DNA of 45,474 nucleotides. Origin: Chloroflexota bacterium. GTDB taxonomy: Bacteria; Chloroflexota; UBA4733. Of this stretch, positions 1 to 9,587 are shown in pieces. The stretch spans positions 1 to 45,474 of the forward strand of contig JAMCTA010000141.1 of NCBI GenBank assembly GCA_023381895.1, written 5' to 3'. The first letter of the stretch is position 1. Each line of letters begins with the position of its first letter. The position numbers were made by a program, and so were the translations under genes. Below the pieces are notes generated by a model. It saw only the letters and a program-made list of their open reading frames with translations. It was not told where the DNA came from and did not search any database.

Positions 1-994
1 CCATTCCACTTGCCGGCTCCGTGGTAACGATTGCACAACCGTGAGCGAGCGCTGCCAGGAGAGTTCCCCTTCGTAAGGAGTATCCCTCCCGATAAGGCAA
101 CACGACGAGATCCGCTGCCAGAAGGTCTGCAGACACCGAACGCGCCGCTTCGTAGCCGGTGATCACCACGCGACCGGCTAGACCAAGACGGCTCATTGCA
201 TCCATGAGTTCGTTGTGCACGTGTGCATTGGTTGGATCCGAGACTCCGACACCGCCCCCGACCAGAATGAGGCGGAAGGGAACGCTCTGAGCGGCAAGCT
301 CACGACAAGCCTGCAGCAGATCGCCAAGCCCTTTTGACCGGTTTGAAAACCCAAAATTCGCGATGACGAGATCGTCATCACTCGCATTTCTGTGTAGGCG
401 CCATGCTCGTCTATCGATCCTTTCACTCGGAGGGAGGATGTTTGCTCCTATCGGAATTCGCCACAACGAGCCGGCACCCTGTGCCTTCAGGGCCTGCTCA
501 TCCACTCGATTGGTCACTACTGTCGCGTCTGACGCCCGCGCCATCCACAGCGGAGCCCGTGCGTCGAGCCCCAGGCGCCCCGATAGCGGGAACCAATGGG
601 GAGGAAGGAGGTCGTGAAACGTGGTTACAACCAGCGGTCTGATGGCCCACGAGCGCAGGAGAGCAGGCCACAAGGTGATTGCCCCGCGCAGCCCATACGC
701 CCCAGCCTGGAACTGGAAGTGGACTACATCAGGCCGCAGGCGTCGCACGTGGGATTTCAACTGCGACCACGCACCAGCGCTCCACCTATGCACAACCCGG
801 TAGATCGATGTATCGGCCCGTACGGCCCACACTGCGTCTTCGTTTCGAGCACCTGTGACTTCAGTGAGAGGTCGAGTGGTAAAGACGTGGACTTCTTCGC
901 CTCTGGCACTCAGGGCTCCGGCGAGCCGGTCAGTGTAGTCGCCGACGCCGCCGACCAGCGGTGGAAACTCACCCGTGACAAACAGCACCCTCAC
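1..994 (-). CDS. Glycosyltransferase family 4 protein (partial, C-terminus off the window)
   Basis: Reading the minus strand from the GTG at 994 gives an uninterrupted frame of 331 codons to the window edge. The N-terminus, VRVLFVTGEFPPLVGGVGDY, is the typical GT4 (GT-B fold) start with a glycine-rich loop. Later segments NFGFSNRSKGLGDLL, LILVGGG and VITGYEAARSV fit the C-terminal nucleotide-sugar-binding domain. By family it would transfer a sugar from a nucleotide sugar to a growing surface glycan in the cytoplasm; the sugar cannot be told. The start overlaps the stop of the upstream GT2 gene by 4 nt (GTGA), so translation is probably coupled. The gene is cut at base 1, so the last part of the catalytic domain is not seen. 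Confidence 0.88.
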   Translation of the reverse strand, partial: MRVLFVTGEFPPLVGGVGDYTDRLAGALSARGEEVHVFTTRPLTEVTGARNEDAVWAVRADTSIYRVVHRWSAGAWSQLKSHVRRLRPDVVHFQFQAGAYGLRGAITLWPALLRSWAIRPLVVTTFHDLLPPHWFPLSGRLGLDARAPLWMARASDATVVTNRVDEQALKAQGAGSLWRIPIGANILPPSERIDRRAWRLHRNASDDDLVIANFGFSNRSKGLGDLLQACRELAAQSVPFRLILVGGGVGVSDPTNAHVHNELMDAMSRLGLAGRVVITGYEAARSVSADLLAADLVVLPYREGYSLRRGTLLAALAHGCAIVTTEPASGM

Positions 995-1998
995 GAGGTT
1001 TCTATTCCCTTATTCAGTACCAGCCACAGCAGCATCTTGATGAGCAGTTGCAGACGGAAACGTCTCACGGCGCGGTTACGGCGCGTGAGAACATACTTAC
1101 CGCTCTCCTCCACAATCTGCAGTGTGTAGAGGCCGGCAATCCACATACGAAGGAGAAGAGACCATGCTCTTCCATAGAGCAAAGCATACAGGCGGAGCTT
1201 GCTCTGGTGGTGGTTGTAGTGACGCTGGAGCACGTCCTGACCACTGCTCTGCCCGACCAAATGAGTGACCCGCGCCTCCGGCACATACATCACTTTCCAG
1301 CCGGACTTACGAAAGCGCAAGCACCACTCCAACTCTTCTGAATACATGTGGAATTCAGGATCGAGCGCGCCAACCCGCTCTATGGCCTCACCACGGATGA
1401 GCATGCAGGCTCCGGTCACCCATTCGACCTCCTGCAGGAGATAATCAGGAACATCACCTACGTAGTAGTGATCGGTGAGGGCATTGTTTCCGAACCACTG
1501 CTGCAGCTGCGTACTCTCATAGAATCCCGTCAACCTGGTGGGAGCACGTCTACGAGAGGACTGTACGGTTCCATCTTCATTGAGGAGCTGGGGACCGGCA
1601 ACGGCGACGTCCGGGTGCTCATCAAGGAATGTGCAGAGGATGCTCAGCGCGCCTCGATCGAGAAATGCGTCAGGGTTGAGCAGCAAGACGTAGCGTCCTT
1701 GCGCACGGGCCAATCCCACATTGTTCGCTTGGGAGAATCCTCTATTCTCTTCTTCGCGAATAAGCGCAACCCACGGGTAGTGCTCGGATACGTGATCTGG
1801 CGTTCCATCGGTTGAGGCATTGTCTACGACGAAGGTGTCGAGCGCCACCTCTCCCTGTGCGGCCTGCACAGCCATCAGGCAGCGGTCGATCACCTTCAGG
1901 TTGTTCCACGTGACGATTACTACACTGACAACCGGTCGCGTGTCCCCTACGGTTGCACACGCATCAGCGATCGTTGACTCGGCGGGCGCTAAGCTCAT
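991..1998 (-). CDS. Glycosyltransferase family 2 (rhamnosyltransferase-like)
   Basis: This 335-residue protein has the GT2 (GT-A) core near the N-terminus: VVSVVIVTWNN at about residues 23-33, VDNASTDGT at about 58-66, and the metal-binding acidic motif in LLLNPDAFLD. A second acidic motif, MYSEELEWCLR, is typical of WbbL-like rhamnosyltransferases. The tail is hydrophobic and basic, suggesting membrane association at the cytoplasmic face. Its ATG overlaps the stop of the upstream glycosyltransferase by 4 nt (ATGA), and its own stop overlaps the GT4 gene, so it belongs to a coupled polysaccharide operon. Acceptor and donor are not predictable from sequence alone. Confidence 0.9.
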   Translation of the reverse strand: MSLAPAESTIADACATVGDTRPVVSVVIVTWNNLKVIDRCLMAVQAAQGEVALDTFVVDNASTDGTPDHVSEHYPWVALIREEENRGFSQANNVGLARAQGRYVLLLNPDAFLDRGALSILCTFLDEHPDVAVAGPQLLNEDGTVQSSRRRAPTRLTGFYESTQLQQWFGNNALTDHYYVGDVPDYLLQEVEWVTGACMLIRGEAIERVGALDPEFHMYSEELEWCLRFRKSGWKVMYVPEARVTHLVGQSSGQDVLQRHYNHHQSKLRLYALLYGRAWSLLLRMWIAGLYTLQIVEESGKYVLTRRNRAVRRFRLQLLIKMLLWLVLNKGIETS

Positions 1999-2792
1999 GT
2001 CTCCCTCTCCGTATCGCTAGGGGACCCCGCTCTGTGGGCGAGCAAGTGCGCACGGTAGGCGACGACGAAGCGATACCACGCCATCACCAGGCTGAGAAGG
2101 AGCCCGTGTCCACCATCCCGCCATCCTTCCAGATCCACATAACGTCTCAGGAACTCGCGGACTGGCTGGCTTAGCAGTGTCTTCAGCACCGGCTTCGACC
2201 GCGTCGCTTCGTGCACAGCATCCAACTCTGCGTAGTGCCACTGCTTCAGAATGAGCTCTCCAAAGGTCCGGTAGTTCACGTGGATCAAGGGTTGCTTGAG
2301 GTGACCAACTTCTCCTCGGAGGTCCACGAGCTCGTGCACTGGCCGGTCCTCGCGATACCGTCCCGCGGTGCGTCGAAACAGCCGCAACTGATAGTCAGGA
2401 AACCATCCAGCATGATGAATCTCACGCCCAAGGATGAAATTACGCCGCGGCACCCAGAATCCAGCGACGTGGGCAGACGACTCGATGAGTGTAGCGACTT
2501 CTTGATGCTGGTCAGGCGTCGACTGTTCGTCAGCATCGACGAAGAAAACCCACTCGCTCGTCAGCAAATCGAGGGCCCTGTTGCGCTGTTCTGCATAATT
2601 GCGAAACCGGTATTGCTCTATACGAAGCGGAATGTGTAATCGAGTCGCCGCGCTCACTGCCCGCTCGATCGTCCGATCCGAGCTAAAGCTATCCAAGAGC
2701 AATACTTCCTCCGCAGGGCCCAGGGATGTGAGGCAGGTCTCAATGTCCAGCTCTTCATTGAGTGTGAGCACAGCGTAGGAGAGCGTGATCAC
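1995..2792 (-). CDS. Glycosyltransferase family 2 (WaaE/KdtX-like)
   Basis: The core LSYAVLTLNEELDIETCL, the motif LLLDSFSSDRT and the metal site FVDADEQ mark a GT2 enzyme. The arrangement, including YAEQRNRAL and the later PDYQLRLFRR, resembles the WaaE/KdtX-like group that decorates lipopolysaccharide or other glycans. The frame is open up to an ATG at 2855, but the GTG at 2792 is preferred. It sits just before the conserved core, and it overlaps the upstream stop by 4 nt (GTGA), the same pattern as its neighbours. That gives 265 residues. It acts in the cytoplasm; its substrate is unknown. Confidence 0.85.
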   Translation of the reverse strand: MITLSYAVLTLNEELDIETCLTSLGPAEEVLLLDSFSSDRTIERAVSAATRLHIPLRIEQYRFRNYAEQRNRALDLLTSEWVFFVDADEQSTPDQHQEVATLIESSAHVAGFWVPRRNFILGREIHHAGWFPDYQLRLFRRTAGRYREDRPVHELVDLRGEVGHLKQPLIHVNYRTFGELILKQWHYAELDAVHEATRSKPVLKTLLSQPVREFLRRYVDLEGWRDGGHGLLLSLVMAWYRFVVAYRAHLLAHRAGSPSDTERET

Positions 2793-3724
2793 CAGGCCAA
2801 CCCCGACGGACGAGTCACGGCCGCTCTGAGGACGATCCGCAAGCATCTCTGCCATTCAGCGGCTGGCGAGTGGCCACGCGCTCCCTGCTTCATCCAGAAT
2901 CCCGCTTGAAAAAGCAACCCGAGGCGAGTGAGTGATTCGAGGACGAGCCGGCGATGAGCGGGCAACCACTTTGAATACAGCTTGAACCGGCTACGCTGGA
3001 GCTCCAAGAAAGCTCGCTCCCAAGCCTGCTGTGAAGACTGACCGCTCAAGTGTGTCACCGTCGTGGCAGGCGTGTACCACACCTCCCAACCCTGACGTCG
3101 TGCAGACGTGCACCAATCGAGCTCTTCACAGTACATGACATAACGTCTATCCAGTGGACCTATTGCTTCAAGGGTAGCCCGGCGAATGAGCAAGCATGCG
3201 CCGAGGACGGCATCTACAGCGTGCTCCATCTCGTAGTCGTCGCGAGAATAGCGGCCAGCGCGCGCATCCTGCGGGCGTCGCTGGTCACGGAGAAAGTATT
3301 CCCAGGCCACGGTCCGCACCGATGGGAACTCGAATGCAGAGTATTGGAGTGATCCGTCTGCATTCAGCAGTCTAGGACCAAGGATACCCACCTGCGGCAG
3401 ACGCTCCATGACTCCGACCATCGCATCGACTGCGCCTGGGTGAACGACTGTGTCCGGGTTCAGCAACAGGATAAACTCACCACGCGCCCGCCTCAGAGCT
3501 AAGTTGTTGCCGCGGACGAATCCTACATTTGTGCCGAGCGCGATGAGCTCCGCCCACGGAGCCACCGTCCGGACACGCGCAGCAGTGCCGTCTGAGGAGC
3601 CGCTGTCCACAACCAGGCATTCCCACGGAAGCGTTGTACCAGCGCGCAGCGAAGCGAGACACTGCTCGATGAGGTGAGCGACGTTCCACGTCACGATGAT
3701 GACGGACACGACAGGATGTGCCAT
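2789..3724 (-). CDS. Glycosyltransferase family 2 (rhamnosyltransferase-like)
   Basis: MAHPVVSVIIVTWNVAHLIE begins a normal GT2 domain, followed by VVDSGSSDGT, the metal-binding LLLNPDTVV and MYCEELDWC. It is a sister of the GT2 at 991-1998 and similar in length (311 residues). The frame is open upstream to about 3997, but that extra stretch only shadows the preceding gene. The ATG at 3724 shares one base with the stop of the YfhO-flippase gene (TGATG), which fixes the start. It is likely to add one sugar of the same repeat unit as its neighbours. The donor is unknown. Confidence 0.9.
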   Translation of the reverse strand: MAHPVVSVIIVTWNVAHLIEQCLASLRAGTTLPWECLVVDSGSSDGTAARVRTVAPWAELIALGTNVGFVRGNNLALRRARGEFILLLNPDTVVHPGAVDAMVGVMERLPQVGILGPRLLNADGSLQYSAFEFPSVRTVAWEYFLRDQRRPQDARAGRYSRDDYEMEHAVDAVLGACLLIRRATLEAIGPLDRRYVMYCEELDWCTSARRQGWEVWYTPATTVTHLSGQSSQQAWERAFLELQRSRFKLYSKWLPAHRRLVLESLTRLGLLFQAGFWMKQGARGHSPAAEWQRCLRIVLRAAVTRPSGLAW

Positions 3725-6700
3725 CACCGACCGCTCTCCCACGCCACCCTGCGCTGGCGAAAGTAGCCCAGCAAGCGCCCCCGCTCGGCGGACGTCACTC
3801 CCCCGGTAACCACAAACAAGAGAAGGAAGGCGCTCGATCCGAGCAGCAGACCACCCACGAGCGGTATCGTGTGTGCGAGAGACGTCACAGTTGCGCTGCC
3901 GGCGGCGGCCACCAGAGGTGGCGCCACGAGCTTTATGGCGAAGCGCCACGACAACAATTCTCGAGCCCCGAAGAGGAAGGGTCCCAGGAGTACCCACTCG
4001 GAGAGAATCGTCACGATTGCCGCGGCTTCGGCGTGATAGTGCGGGATGAGTACCGCGTTGGCAGCCACGTTGAAGACCACGCCGGCAATGAATGCCCGCG
4101 TGATATAGCGTTCCTTGTGTAGGGCGATGAGGACATACTGCGTGAGGCCATTCACGTAGCTGAAGACGAGGAAGAAGATGAGCAACTGCAGCAGAAACGA
4201 GGAGGGGTGAAAGGCTGGGTAGAAAAGCGCGATGATCTCGGGAGCGAAGACGAACACTAGAGCCGTCAATCCCATCGCGACCGTAACAAGTATACGCAAG
4301 AGCGTACGATATAGTGCCGTCAACTCTGCAAAAGACTCACGCGCATAGCGTGAGAGCAGCGGGAATGCCGCACCGGTGAGATACGATGAGATGAAGCCAC
4401 ATCCATCAATGAACTTGTAGGCAATACTGTAGTATCCGATGCCCGCGGCATTCCCCCACAGGAATGTCAGCAAGACGACATCGATGCGGAAGAACACGAG
4501 ATTCAGGAGGTTGTTCAGCATGAGCGTGAACGATTGACGGGTGACATCAAGTGTGAACCGGCTATTGAAGCGGGGAGCAAGGTGGGCGCTAGATCGAGAG
4601 AGGGCTATGGTGAGGGCAGCAGCAGAGCAGACATTCACCACAACCGAGGTGATGGCCAAGCCGACGATGTTCCACCCCAGGAGAAGCAGCACTGCCCCGA
4701 GCAGCACTCGTACCAGGTTCCCGCCGACCTCGACAAATGCCGGTATCTCGAAGCGTTCCAGCCCCTTCAGCGTAGCGCTGGATGCGGATGCGAGCGAGCC
4801 TGGAAAGAGACCAATGACCAGGAGCCAGAGTGTCATAACAGAAGCACTGTCATAGGTGTGGAGCGCTATTCCCGCCTGCACGAACGCCCAGCAGACTGGT
4901 AGCGCGAGTCCAGCTAGAACCGATCGAGCTGCAAAGGTGTTCCAAAAGTACTGACCTGCCAGCGATCGATCACGCGCCACCTCGCGCACAGTCGCGGTAC
5001 TCAGTCCGAAATCTTGTACCGTCGCCAGAATCGTGAAGACAGCTACAGCCTCGACATAACGACCAATACCATCTGGACCAATGACCACTGCTGTGAAGAC
5101 ACTGAAGGCAAAGTCCAGAACCTTGTTGCTGAGGTTGCTCACCATCGGGCTTAGCGCGTTCTTTGTGAGTCGCCGGCCAGCAGTATCATCCCAGTGCCAG
5201 CGGGCTTCCAGAGATCTCCATGCACCCCAGACCAATAACAAAGCTAGCGCCGCGAGGCTCACGAGGCTTATCACGAGACCCAGCCGGAACGATAGCGGTT
5301 GATAGCGAAACTCCACTTCCCAGTGTCCCGGGGGAAGCGCTACCGCACGGAACGTCTCGTCGGCCGGGAGAACACTGAGGGTCTGCCAGGGGCCACCCCC
5401 GGTGGCAGTCCGATAGCGTGCCGTCCAACCAGGAAAGTAGGTATCGGTCAATACCAGGTATCCACGTCCCCGGGTAGTCACATCAGCAATGACCTGCATC
5501 GCTCCATAGGACAGCAGTCGCGCAGACCCACCTCCGGGTGAATCTGTGATCTGGCCACGCACCCTCTCCAGAACGACTTCCTTGGCCGGATCGAATCCGC
5601 TTTGCGAGACCAGCTGGAGGGCATCCTCGCTCGATGAGGCCGCCACGCCGTGACTCACGACGAAAGCGCGTGGAAGCGCCCCTGCGAGCTGGTAGACGTT
5701 GATCGGACCGCTCACCACTTCTTTCAGATGAGGGCTCTTCAGTTGTTCTGTCGAGAGCACGTACTGCACGCCGAGTAGCCGCAGCAGCGGTGAAGTCAAC
5801 GTCTGAGGATTGGTAAAGGTCTTCGTCGTCTGGCTGTAAAGATTGAGATTGCCCATCTGAGGCTCGATGAGGTTGAGGAAAGTCGCATAGCGGCGCAGAA
5901 CAATCGTGTCATATCCTCGTACGTCCTGTAGACCGTAGATCATCGCTGTGTTGGGCGCAAGAACATCCTGGGGACCAAAAGACGCGATGCGGGCAGGCTG
6001 TGTAGGATCCTGATGTTGCATGAGATACGCAACGCTTGGCGGCACGTCTGCTGTAAGCTGGACCGTCTTTCCATCTCCCCCGAGAAGACCCAGCAAAGCG
6101 GGGCTCACCTGGCTATTGAACCCGCCCGTTGCCTGGGCCAGATCAGCATATGTGAGCAGAATGAGCACCACAGCCAGAATCTGACGCACACGGCGCTGGG
6201 GATCCATGAACCCAAGGATCAGTACGACCACCGCTCCAAGCACAAAAAACAAGGCGGCCACCGCAGCGTGCGGCCACACCAGTGAAAACCACTCCTGTCC
6301 GCTGTGGAGCTGGGCAGCGAGAAACCACTGGCTCACTGGCTTGGCGGCGTTAGCTGCTAAGTGCGCCTGCAGAACGGCAGCGATCTTGTGCTTGAGTGCG
6401 AACGAGCCGGCCGCAGCAAGGAGTCCTACCACGGCAGCGAGTGCTATTACCAAGCCGTAGAACTGCAGGAGCCGCATCGAAAGTCGAGAAGTCACCCCTT
6501 CGATGAGAACATTCAACCCCATTCCCGCGAGCACCGCTCCGCAAAATGACCAGATATACACCCAGCGAAACGCCGTGTGTACCTGGGTGAAACCAGGGAC
6601 GAATCGGAAGAAGAGCGCATAGAGGGGAGACCCGAACGCGAGAAGCAAGCTCAGCAGAGCCATCAAGCCGAAGAAGTAGGACCAGCGGTTTCGGCGTAGC

Positions 6701-7932
6701 CCCAGCGAAAGCGGGATCAGCAGTAGCGGAATGATGCCGACGTAGCTCGCAGCTTCCACATAGTTCTTGATGCCCCAAAAGGATGTGAGCGGGGGCCAAG
6801 CTGTCTTTCCAGCAAACGACGTACCCGGATTCTCCCAGTGCCACGAGAACAGGTTCAAATAGTGATGTACCGTGGGATTACCGTAGAAATCTGGAATAAA
6901 GAACGTGACGACTTGGCGTAGTGGCAGGGCCCAGCCCCTCACATCAGCGAGCGTGACCGAGTTCGCTCTAAAGTTGCGACTGATCTCTTCGGTGAATGGA
7001 AGGAGCTGTACAGCAGCCAGACCGAGGCCAATCACTCCGAGCGCGAGAAGCCAGAGAGCCGTGGCAAAGACCGATCGCCAGGGAAGCCGTCCTAGGACCA
7101 GCCCTCCCAAACGCCAGAGTGAGTACACCACACAGGTAAACAGAACGTAGAAGCTGATCTCAAGGTGACCAGCAAAGATCTGTAAACCAATTGCTACGGC
7201 GCCAAGAGCCACCGCCACAGCGATCCGCAGCGCCCGGCCACGAGCCTCTTGACCAGTGCTCGACACTGCCCGCACAGTGAGCTCGATACAGGCAAGAATG
7301 GCGGGGAGCCAGATCATCGCCCCGACCATTTGCGGCCAGAGCACGCTTGTCAACACGCTGGAGCACAGGCCAAAGACGACGCCTCCGAGCGCCGCTCCGA
7401 GCCTCCCCTCGCCAATGACTCGCAGATAGACGTAGGTAAACACTTCTGCAAGACCGAGCTGCGTCACCGTGTACGGTGCATAGGCGAAGGCAACTGGCAG
7501 TATCAGGAACCAGAACCCTAGAGGGTACAGAGCTTGGTACTGACCAGCGGCCAGAAACGGCGCTCCTCCTAGGAGGTACGGATTCCAAAGTGGTAGCTTC
7601 CCCTGGAGCAGTTGCGAAGAGAGGAAACGCTTCCATCCGAAATTCTGCAGGATCATGTCGCTGATGAGGGCGTTATGCGGCGTCTGGAAGTGGGGGGCGA
7701 CAGCACCAATCATCGATTGCCAAGGCTGCATGAGCAGGAGATTGTCGATGGGGAGCAGCACCCGTAATCCGAGAAGTGAGGGGAGAAACACGAGCGCTGG
7801 GCCAAACACCAGCACGATGCATACGAGAACATCGATGCCGAAGTGCCGCTTCGTCACTGTGGGAGTTGTCGAGCCGTCTGACTCCGCCCATGTGGCCGCG
7901 CGCTGCGCATTCGTTGTCACAGTACACGCCAC
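3724..7932 (-). CDS. Fusion of a YfhO-family membrane protein with an oligosaccharide flippase
   Basis: One uninterrupted frame of 1402 residues starts at GTG 7932. Residues 1 to about 915 look like a YfhO-family protein: an N-terminal run of membrane helices, the hallmark LPLWNPYLLGGAPFLAAGQ near residue 110, a large extracytoplasmic C-terminal part, and a last helix near 895. YfhO proteins are GT-C-like and linked to glycosylation of cell-wall polymers. Residues about 923-1402 form a separate polytopic module of about 12-14 helices matching Wzx/RfbX flippases of the MOP superfamily. These move lipid-linked sugars across the membrane. The join is near 5160, with no stop or homopolymer there. 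It heads the glycosyltransferase operon, which fits a flip-and-glycosylate role; this is inference. Confidence 0.85.
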   Translation of the reverse strand: MACTVTTNAQRAATWAESDGSTTPTVTKRHFGIDVLVCIVLVFGPALVFLPSLLGLRVLLPIDNLLLMQPWQSMIGAVAPHFQTPHNALISDMILQNFGWKRFLSSQLLQGKLPLWNPYLLGGAPFLAAGQYQALYPLGFWFLILPVAFAYAPYTVTQLGLAEVFTYVYLRVIGEGRLGAALGGVVFGLCSSVLTSVLWPQMVGAMIWLPAILACIELTVRAVSSTGQEARGRALRIAVAVALGAVAIGLQIFAGHLEISFYVLFTCVVYSLWRLGGLVLGRLPWRSVFATALWLLALGVIGLGLAAVQLLPFTEEISRNFRANSVTLADVRGWALPLRQVVTFFIPDFYGNPTVHHYLNLFSWHWENPGTSFAGKTAWPPLTSFWGIKNYVEAASYVGIIPLLLIPLSLGLRRNRWSYFFGLMALLSLLLAFGSPLYALFFRFVPGFTQVHTAFRWVYIWSFCGAVLAGMGLNVLIEGVTSRLSMRLLQFYGLVIALAAVVGLLAAAGSFALKHKIAAVLQAHLAANAAKPVSQWFLAAQLHSGQEWFSLVWPHAAVAALFFVLGAVVVLILGFMDPQRRVRQILAVVLILLTYADLAQATGGFNSQVSPALLGLLGGDGKTVQLTADVPPSVAYLMQHQDPTQPARIASFGPQDVLAPNTAMIYGLQDVRGYDTIVLRRYATFLNLIEPQMGNLNLYSQTTKTFTNPQTLTSPLLRLLGVQYVLSTEQLKSPHLKEVVSGPINVYQLAGALPRAFVVSHGVAASSSEDALQLVSQSGFDPAKEVVLERVRGQITDSPGGGSARLLSYGAMQVIADVTTRGRGYLVLTDTYFPGWTARYRTATGGGPWQTLSVLPADETFRAVALPPGHWEVEFRYQPLSFRLGLVISLVSLAALALLLVWGAWRSLEARWHWDDTAGRRLTKNALSPMVSNLSNKVLDFAFSVFTAVVIGPDGIGRYVEAVAVFTILATVQDFGLSTATVREVARDRSLAGQYFWNTFAARSVLAGLALPVCWAFVQAGIALHTYDSASVMTLWLLVIGLFPGSLASASSATLKGLERFEIPAFVEVGGNLVRVLLGAVLLLLGWNIVGLAITSVVVNVCSAAALTIALSRSSAHLAPRFNSRFTLDVTRQSFTLMLNNLLNLVFFRIDVVLLTFLWGNAAGIGYYSIAYKFIDGCGFISSYLTGAAFPLLSRYARESFAELTALYRTLLRILVTVAMGLTALVFVFAPEIIALFYPAFHPSSFLLQLLIFFLVFSYVNGLTQYVLIALHKERYITRAFIAGVVFNVAANAVLIPHYHAEAAAIVTILSEWVLLGPFLFGARELLSWRFAIKLVAPPLVAAAGSATVTSLAHTIPLVGGLLLGSSAFLLLFVVTGGVTSAERGRLLGYFRQRRVAWESGR

Positions 7933-8093
7933 TTCGAGGCGGATCGGGCGGTTACCGCGATGTGCAAAGTTAGCCGTAACCCTTCAGACTGCAGCCCGGC
8001 GGAAGTATACTGCCGTCTCCCAGATCACCGGGCATGGCTTCTCAGCCGGCAATGATTCCACTCCAGGAAGTGTCGAGGCCTGGGGCTCACCAT

Positions 8094-9395
8094 TCATGAG
8101 GGACGCAAGTCACGCTTCCGGAGTAGCTGCCGTTTGAGCGCTTGGCGTCTCTCCCGGTACTCAGATTCCGGAATCTGCTTCTCCTCGAATGCATCGTCGA
8201 GAGCAGCAATCAGGTTGATCAGATCCTCTGCCGAGCGTGATTGCCCACCCTGAGCACTGTGTCCACGCCGCACGACGAAGCCAACGGGCAGACACACGGC
8301 CATAATTGCCACGACGACGAGCCCAACAGTTCCACGAGAGGTCGCAACGAAGGAGCGAAGCCTCTGCCAGAGTGTTGCCTCCGGCAGATGAGCGAGGGAA
8401 ACCGTGACAACCTGACCTGCCGGCAGTGCCCCGGAACCCACGAGGACGTTGAACTGGCGGCTACCGAGCTTGAGCTGTTTGTCAGGTCGAAAGCCCTCCA
8501 CACTGATCTGTGCCCCGGACTGGCCGGGAGTATAGAGAACTTGAACTTTGGAAGCAGGATAGCTCAGCTTCCAAGGCACTGCCAACTGCGATGACCGGTA
8601 GGGTAGAGAGAAGGAGAAGGAGATCGTTTGGTCTCCCGGCAATACTGGCTGTAGACTTGCTAAGCCCGCACTCGATTGCACTAAGGCTTTGAGAGACAAA
8701 CCGGATTGAACTCCCACATCGTCCACCCCTGGGGGCAACGGTAGCAGCACAGCATTTACCGGTGGACCCGAGCCTGGGGGTGTTGGAACAAAGGTACGCA
8801 GCGACGGGTTGTGGAGAGTGAGCACCATAAGGAAGCTGACGTGCTGGGTTCCCTGCCGTGCTCCTCCGAAGACAAGCGTCGCCGAAGTGAACGTCAGCAC
8901 GGGCTTAGTGCTCGTCTGCTCATACACGTGGACATCGTCGTTCTGGACTGCCGTGCTGCTCACGTGCACCGGAGCGCCCTCGTACTTCACCCCTTCGTAG
9001 GTGACCTGGGGCACGAGAAAATCGCTGGAGGCTGCGGTCACGCCATCGAAGCTGTAGGCCCCTCGAGCATCGGTCACAACTGCGGCTCCCGACGTTGTAC
9101 CGTTCGCTGTCACTCGCAGCAGTGAGACGGTTGTGTCTGCGACCGGCTTCCCAGTCGTACCGTTCAGAACGTGCCCCGCAATCTCGCCTACCTGCAAGGT
9201 CGCTGCTTGGGAGATCAGCGTAGCTGCTGAGACAGGGGCAGCACACAGCGCTAATGACCAGACACAGAGCACGAGACCTACAGGACGCAGCAAACGCCCG
9301 AAACTTACCGTATCTGATCGAGAATGTCTGACGTCCATCGATGAAGCACCGGTAGCCAATAGATGTTCGTCTTCATCCGTGTGACCAACCAGCAC
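8094..9395 (-). CDS. Membrane-anchored protein with carboxypeptidase-regulatory-like domain, linked to ccm genes
   Basis: The 433-residue product has a signal sequence (hydrophobic stretch at about residues 37-58). A beta-sandwich like the carboxypeptidase regulatory domain follows (IAGHVLNGTTGKPVADTTVSLL, then DARGAYSFDGV). After a long beta-rich region, a single membrane helix lies near residues 355-378 (VGLVVVAIMAVCLPVGFVV). A charged cytoplasmic tail ends the protein (AEDLINLIAALDDAFEEKQI). The tail resembles the short helical tails of CcmH/CcmI-type proteins. The GTG at 9395 directly follows the ccmD stop; an ATG at 9338 is an alternative start. Its place at the end of the ccm operon suggests an accessory role in cytochrome c assembly. 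No enzymatic motif is visible. Confidence 0.7.
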   Translation of the reverse strand: MLVGHTDEDEHLLATGASSMDVRHSRSDTVSFGRLLRPVGLVLCVWSLALCAAPVSAATLISQAATLQVGEIAGHVLNGTTGKPVADTTVSLLRVTANGTTSGAAVVTDARGAYSFDGVTAASSDFLVPQVTYEGVKYEGAPVHVSSTAVQNDDVHVYEQTSTKPVLTFTSATLVFGGARQGTQHVSFLMVLTLHNPSLRTFVPTPPGSGPPVNAVLLPLPPGVDDVGVQSGLSLKALVQSSAGLASLQPVLPGDQTISFSFSLPYRSSQLAVPWKLSYPASKVQVLYTPGQSGAQISVEGFRPDKQLKLGSRQFNVLVGSGALPAGQVVTVSLAHLPEATLWQRLRSFVATSRGTVGLVVVAIMAVCLPVGFVVRRGHSAQGGQSRSAEDLINLIAALDDAFEEKQIPESEYRERRQALKRQLLRKRDLRPS

Positions 9396-9587
9396 TTACT
9401 GTAGCGACGCAGCGGTCTGGCGGTCGTGGCCCGATTGAAGGTCCTTCTCCAAGGCCTGCACGCGCTGCTCTAGCTCATTGGCTTCACCGCGAATCGAGCG
9501 AATGGCACTATTAATCCAGTAGAAGTACACGAACAAAGCGATCCACAGCACAAGATAGGCAGCAATCAGATACCACAGGTTCGTCAT
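9396..9587 (-). CDS. ccmD: CcmD-like small membrane protein
   Basis: This 63-residue protein has one N-terminal membrane helix (WYLIAAYLVLWIALFVYFYW) followed by a charged, probably coiled-coil tail. That is the layout of CcmD, the small protein that helps release haem-loaded CcmE from the CcmABC complex. It starts in a 4-nt ATGA overlap with ccmC, and the next gene begins directly after its stop. Sequence similarity among CcmD proteins is weak, so the call rests mostly on position, length and topology. Confidence 0.75.
   Translation of the reverse strand: MTNLWYLIAAYLVLWIALFVYFYWINSAIRSIRGEANELEQRVQALEKDLQSGHDRQTAASLQ

Noticed and set aside
596..1129. Plus-strand frames across 363-1129
   Set aside because: They are antisense to the GT4 gene, whose minus-strand frame is continuous and has family motifs.
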